Positions 20,280 to 23,270 of a stretch of DNA of 23,270 bases are shown here, in pieces. Where the stretch lies: assembly GCA_964637725.1 (NCBI GenBank), contig CAZWXH010000018.1, positions 1 to 23,270 on the forward strand. The letters run 5' to 3'. Under the pieces are notes generated by a model. The model saw nothing but the letters and a program-made list of their open reading frames with translations. It was not told where the DNA came from and did not search any database. Position numbers and translations under genes: made by a program. Positions within the stretch are counted from its first letter, which is position 1. Each line of letters opens with the position of its first letter. This DNA comes from CAZWXH01 sp964637725 (GTDB taxonomy: Bacteria; Bacillota_I; Bacilli_A; Erysipelotrichales; Coprobacillaceae).

Positions 20280-22523
20280 ATGAAGAAATTAAGAACTATC
20301 TTTAAACCGATTGTTATTTTTGTTTTGGTAATTATTACTTTTTTTTCATTTTATGATTTTGTTTATAAATCTAGTGACTTAAATACTAAAAAAGTATTGG
20401 ATCACTTATGTGATGTAGGAAAACAAGAAGCTAATAATTTTAATCAACAATATAATAATTCTAAAAATATAATACAAAGTGCTAGTAATCTTATAGGTAA
20501 TAGTTTTAAGTCTAAAGAAGATATTGGAAATATCTTAGAAAATGTTAAATTAGAACAAAATATTTTTCAAAGATTATGGTATGTAGATGAAAATAAAAAT
20601 TTAAATAACTATGAAGAAAATATTGTATTTGAAACAAGTAATAAGTTTGTTGATGAAATGTTTAAAGGGAAGTCAGGTATTACTGATGTTTTTACTTCTT
20701 CATATAATAATAAAAAAATAGTGTCTATTTATGCTCCTGTATATAGTAATAATATAGTTATTGGGGGAGTTGTTGGTGTATTTGAAATAAATAAAGTTCA
20801 TAAAGATTTTCTATATAATGATGTTTTTGATGAACAAGCTTATGTTTTTACTATTGATAAAGATGGTAATATTATTCATAAGATAAGAAATAAAAATTCT
20901 TTATTTAGTGGTGATAACTACTTTACATTTTTAAATGATGAAGTCAGTTATTCTAAAGGAAGTTTTGAACAAGTTATTAAAGATTTAAATAGTAATAAGT
21001 CTAGTTTTATAACATATCAAAAAAATGGTGATGATAGAATGTCTTATTATACACCATTAGGTATTAATGATTGGTATATTTTTACGGTTATTACTACTGA
21101 TTTTATTAATGAACAAACAAATGCTTTTAATACTATAACAATTACTTTAATTTTAAAATTAGTCTTTGTTTTAGCAATTATATTATATTTTATTATTAAA
21201 TATTTTATTAAAACAAATAAGACAAATATTGAAATGAATAAAAAATTAGAAACGAGTAATAAAAAGATTGATATAGTTTTAAAACAGATTAGTGATCGTA
21301 TTTTTGAATATGATATAGAAAATGATTCTATTGTCTTAGATGCTTGGAATGATTTTCCTAAAATTCTTTTAAATAATTTCTTATCTAATCTTCATAATTA
21401 TAATTTTGTATGTAAAGAAGATGAAAAATTATTAAAAGAAAAGTTTTATTCTATTGGTATTCATAATAGAAAAGTAGAGTTTGATGCAAAGTTACCTTAC
21501 ATTAGTAAAGATTTTGATACTTGGTATCATATATCAATGATCTATGATGAAGAAAGTGGTCATGCTATTGGAACATTAAAAAATAGTACAAAGGAAATGC
21601 GAGAATATTTAGATTTACTACAAGATAATATGTTTAAGAATTCAATTTATTCTCATTCATTATTTATGTTTGCTGTTAATGTCAATTCTCGTAAAATTGT
21701 TATTTATCAAGAAAATGGTGAATATCATAATATTATTGATATGGATTATGAAGATTATTTAGGAAATGAATTACTTCAATATGTTCATAAAAAAGATAGA
21801 GAGAAAGTTATTAGATTCTTTGATTATCAAAATATATATAGTTTATATAATGATGATAAGAAGAGTAAGAAAATTGATTTTAGATTTAAAAATGAAGATT
21901 TAAAGGATTATAGATGGGTAAATACAAGAGTTCAATTTGAAAGAGAAAGTAATTATAATGAATTATTAATGATTGTTTATGCTTTAGATATTGATGAAGA
22001 AAAGAAGAAACAATTAGAAATTGAATTTTTAGCTCAAAGAGATGTCTTAACTGAAATCTATAATAGAAAAACATTTAATGAATTGGTTGATAAAAACATA
22101 AGTAATTTATTAAATAAAATAAGTTATAGTGCTTATATGATTTTAGACTTAGATAATTTTAAAGAAGTTAATGATAAGTTAGGACATAGTATTGGTGATA
22201 AAGTATTAAAAGATGTCGCTGATGTTTTAGAAGAAGTATTTGATGATAATGGTTATGTTGGTCGTTTTGGTGGCGATGAGTTTGTTGTCTTTATATATAA
22301 TCAAAAATCTTATGCAGATATTGAAGATAAGTGTAATAAAACAATTGATATGATTAAAAATATGAATAAAAAATATACTGTATCTGCTTCAATTGGCGTT
22401 TGTTTTGTTACTCATGAAAAAAGTTATCAAGAATTATTTGTTAAAGCTGATAAAGCTTTATATCAAGTAAAAAATAGTGGTAAGAATAATTATCAAGTAT
22501 TTTATGATGGATTAGAGAAATAA
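20280..22523 (+). CDS. Membrane diguanylate cyclase with extracellular sensor and PAS-like region
   Basis: A 747-residue protein. TM1 (about 10-28) and TM2 (about 286-310) enclose a roughly 255-residue extracellular region that resembles a double-Cache sensor (YAPVYSN...IGGVVGVFEI at 151-170; WYIFTVITTDF at 265-275). A coiled linker and two PAS-like segments (about 335-440 and 455-575) lead to the GGDEF domain (about 583-745): DVLTEIYNR (588-596), ILDLDNFK with the metal Asp623, GRFGGDEF (661-668) and SIGV (704-707). The active site is intact, so it should make c-di-GMP. The inhibitory RxxD I-site is absent: those positions read DDNG before YVGRFGGDEF. The ATG at 20280 follows AAAGGGA; the frame open upstream only runs through the riboswitch. 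Expression is controlled by the c-di-GMP riboswitch, suggesting feedback. Confidence 0.93.
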   Translation: MKKLRTIFKPIVIFVLVIITFFSFYDFVYKSSDLNTKKVLDHLCDVGKQEANNFNQQYNNSKNIIQSASNLIGNSFKSKEDIGNILENVKLEQNIFQRLWYVDENKNLNNYEENIVFETSNKFVDEMFKGKSGITDVFTSSYNNKKIVSIYAPVYSNNIVIGGVVGVFEINKVHKDFLYNDVFDEQAYVFTIDKDGNIIHKIRNKNSLFSGDNYFTFLNDEVSYSKGSFEQVIKDLNSNKSSFITYQKNGDDRMSYYTPLGINDWYIFTVITTDFINEQTNAFNTITITLILKLVFVLAIILYFIIKYFIKTNKTNIEMNKKLETSNKKIDIVLKQISDRIFEYDIENDSIVLDAWNDFPKILLNNFLSNLHNYNFVCKEDEKLLKEKFYSIGIHNRKVEFDAKLPYISKDFDTWYHISMIYDEESGHAIGTLKNSTKEMREYLDLLQDNMFKNSIYSHSLFMFAVNVNSRKIVIYQENGEYHNIIDMDYEDYLGNELLQYVHKKDREKVIRFFDYQNIYSLYNDDKKSKKIDFRFKNEDLKDYRWVNTRVQFERESNYNELLMIVYALDIDEEKKKQLEIEFLAQRDVLTEIYNRKTFNELVDKNISNLLNKISYSAYMILDLDNFKEVNDKLGHSIGDKVLKDVADVLEEVFDDNGYVGRFGGDEFVVFIYNQKSYADIEDKCNKTIDMIKNMNKKYTVSASIGVCFVTHEKSYQELFVKADKALYQVKNSGKNNYQVFYDGLEK

Positions 22524-22547
22524 GGATCGTTATGATTCTTATTTTTT
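22520..22547 (+). terminator. Terminator after diguanylate cyclase
   Basis: ATAAGGATC (22520-22528) pairs with GATTCTTAT (22534-22542) with one G-U wobble and a 5-nt loop, followed by six T. The stop codon (22521-22523) is in the first arm. Confidence 0.8.
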
Positions 22548-22574
22548 GTTATAATAAGAGAGGTGGTGATAAGA

Positions 22575-23246
22575 ATGAATAAAATATTATTAGTTGAAGA
22601 TGATTTAGATATTATTAATCATTTATCTTCTTTCTTAGAAAATGAAGGGTATTGTATTCATCAAACAGATGGACAAAAAAAAGCAATATCTTTAATAGAA
22701 AATAATAAATATGATCTTATTCTCTTAGATATTTCTTTAAAAGAAGGACATGGTTTTACTTTATATAATGAAATAAAAGCATATAAAGATATTCCTATTA
22801 TTTTCTTAACTGCAAGTCATGATGAATTTAGTGTTGTTACAGGACTAAATTTAGGAGCTGATGATTATATTGAAAAACCATTTAAACCAAGAATCTTATT
22901 ATCTAGAATACAAAATGTATTAAAAAGATATCAGAAAAAAGATAATATTTATAAATATAATAATATTGAATTAAATACAACAACAGGAAAGATATTTAAG
23001 AATAATCAAGAAGTATTCTTATCAGCTTTAGAATATAAACTTTTACTCATATTCTTTTCACATCCTCAAAAATTATTATCAAGAGATTTTTTAATTGAAG
23101 AAATTTGGAATATTACTGGTGAAGATGTTTCTGATAATACACTTTCAGTCTATATTAAAAGAATAAGAACAAAAATAGAAGATGATATTACTAATCCTAT
23201 TATTATTAAAACAATAAGAGGATTAGGATATAAACTAGGTGATTAA
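22575..23246 (+). CDS. OmpR/PhoB-family response regulator
   Basis: A 223-residue two-domain regulator. The receiver (1-118) has the acidic pair Asp9-Asp10 in VEDD, phospho-acceptor Asp52 in LILLDISL, Thr79 in IFLTAS and Lys101 in EKPFKP. The C-terminal winged helix (about 125-223) ends in IKTIRGLGYKL, the canonical wing of OmpR-type DNA-binding domains, with NTLSVYIKRIRTKI as recognition helix. ATG at 22575 is preferred over GTG at 22563 because AGGTGG (22561-22566) then lies 8 nt upstream. A TGTTATAAT extended -10 (22547-22555) is close to the ribosome site and may start a near-leaderless message. The sensor kinase gene follows 1 nt after the stop. Its target genes lie outside the window. 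Confidence 0.93.
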   Translation: MNKILLVEDDLDIINHLSSFLENEGYCIHQTDGQKKAISLIENNKYDLILLDISLKEGHGFTLYNEIKAYKDIPIIFLTASHDEFSVVTGLNLGADDYIEKPFKPRILLSRIQNVLKRYQKKDNIYKYNNIELNTTTGKIFKNNQEVFLSALEYKLLLIFFSHPQKLLSRDFLIEEIWNITGEDVSDNTLSVYIKRIRTKIEDDITNPIIIKTIRGLGYKLGD

Positions 23247-23247
23247 C

Positions 23248-23270
23248 ATGATATATCTCATACTTATAAT
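23248..23270 (+). CDS. Probable sensor histidine kinase, first codons only
   Basis: An ATG at 23248, 1 nt after the response-regulator stop and 6 nt after AGGTG, opens a frame whose first seven residues (MIYLILI) are hydrophobic, like the first membrane helix of a two-component kinase. Only 23 bases are visible, so the identity rests on position next to an OmpR-type regulator. Confidence 0.5.

Overview
The window is a piece of a very AT-rich, low-GC Gram-positive (Firmicutes-type) chromosome spanning the replication origin. The evidence is the gene order rpmH-rnpA-yidC-jag(-mnmE) running left and dnaA-dnaN running right from a block of DnaA boxes, strong AGGAGG-type ribosome sites, standard code usage, and transcription-attenuating riboswitches. 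The mix of a long Rpn-type nuclease, GapN, a GHKL kinase and a SpoIIR-like protein resembles Erysipelotrichia/Coprobacillaceae gut bacteria (Catenibacterium/Kandleria-like), but that lineage is inferred from general knowledge and not proven here.

Layout. 1-318 is the tail of a GHKL sensor kinase. 394-2478 carries a membrane-anchored alpha/beta hydrolase and an Rpn/PD-(D/E)XK nuclease with a glycine-every-fourth-residue tail. 2571-2936 (minus) is a small secreted SpoIIR-like protein. 3003-6668 (minus) is a complete lysine-biosynthesis operon: lysine riboswitch with terminator, stand-alone ACT-domain protein resembling the regulatory half of aspartokinase, dapA, dapB, lysA, terminator. 6767-8558 (plus) holds a membrane metallophosphoesterase and a stand-alone PRD protein. 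8562-10705 is a divergent Crp/Fnr regulator facing a ferredoxin-like protein and a RIC/ScdA iron-sulfur repair protein, with a palindromic operator between them. A decayed AraC fragment follows, then gapN (minus).

Origin region. Leftward on the minus strand run rpmH, rnpA, yidC, jag, then a small unknown gene, and after an opposite-strand membrane-protein gene, mnmE and a 74-residue membrane protein. 16963-17474 contains the main DnaA-box array (13 matches to TTATNCACA), with two more boxes between dnaA and dnaN next to an extremely AT-rich stretch. This is a bipartite oriC.

Right of dnaN a c-di-GMP-I (GEMM) riboswitch with its own terminator precedes a membrane GGDEF diguanylate cyclase that lacks the usual inhibitory I-site. 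The window ends in an OmpR-type response regulator and the first codons of its probable sensor kinase.

Most genes near the origin are co-directional with replication; the hydrolase/Rpn, phosphoesterase/PRD and ferredoxin/RIC pairs are head-on. A recurring feature is compaction: many stop codons lie inside the terminator hairpin that ends the gene. Both riboswitches, the operator and the promoters are read by eye; no folding or database search was run.
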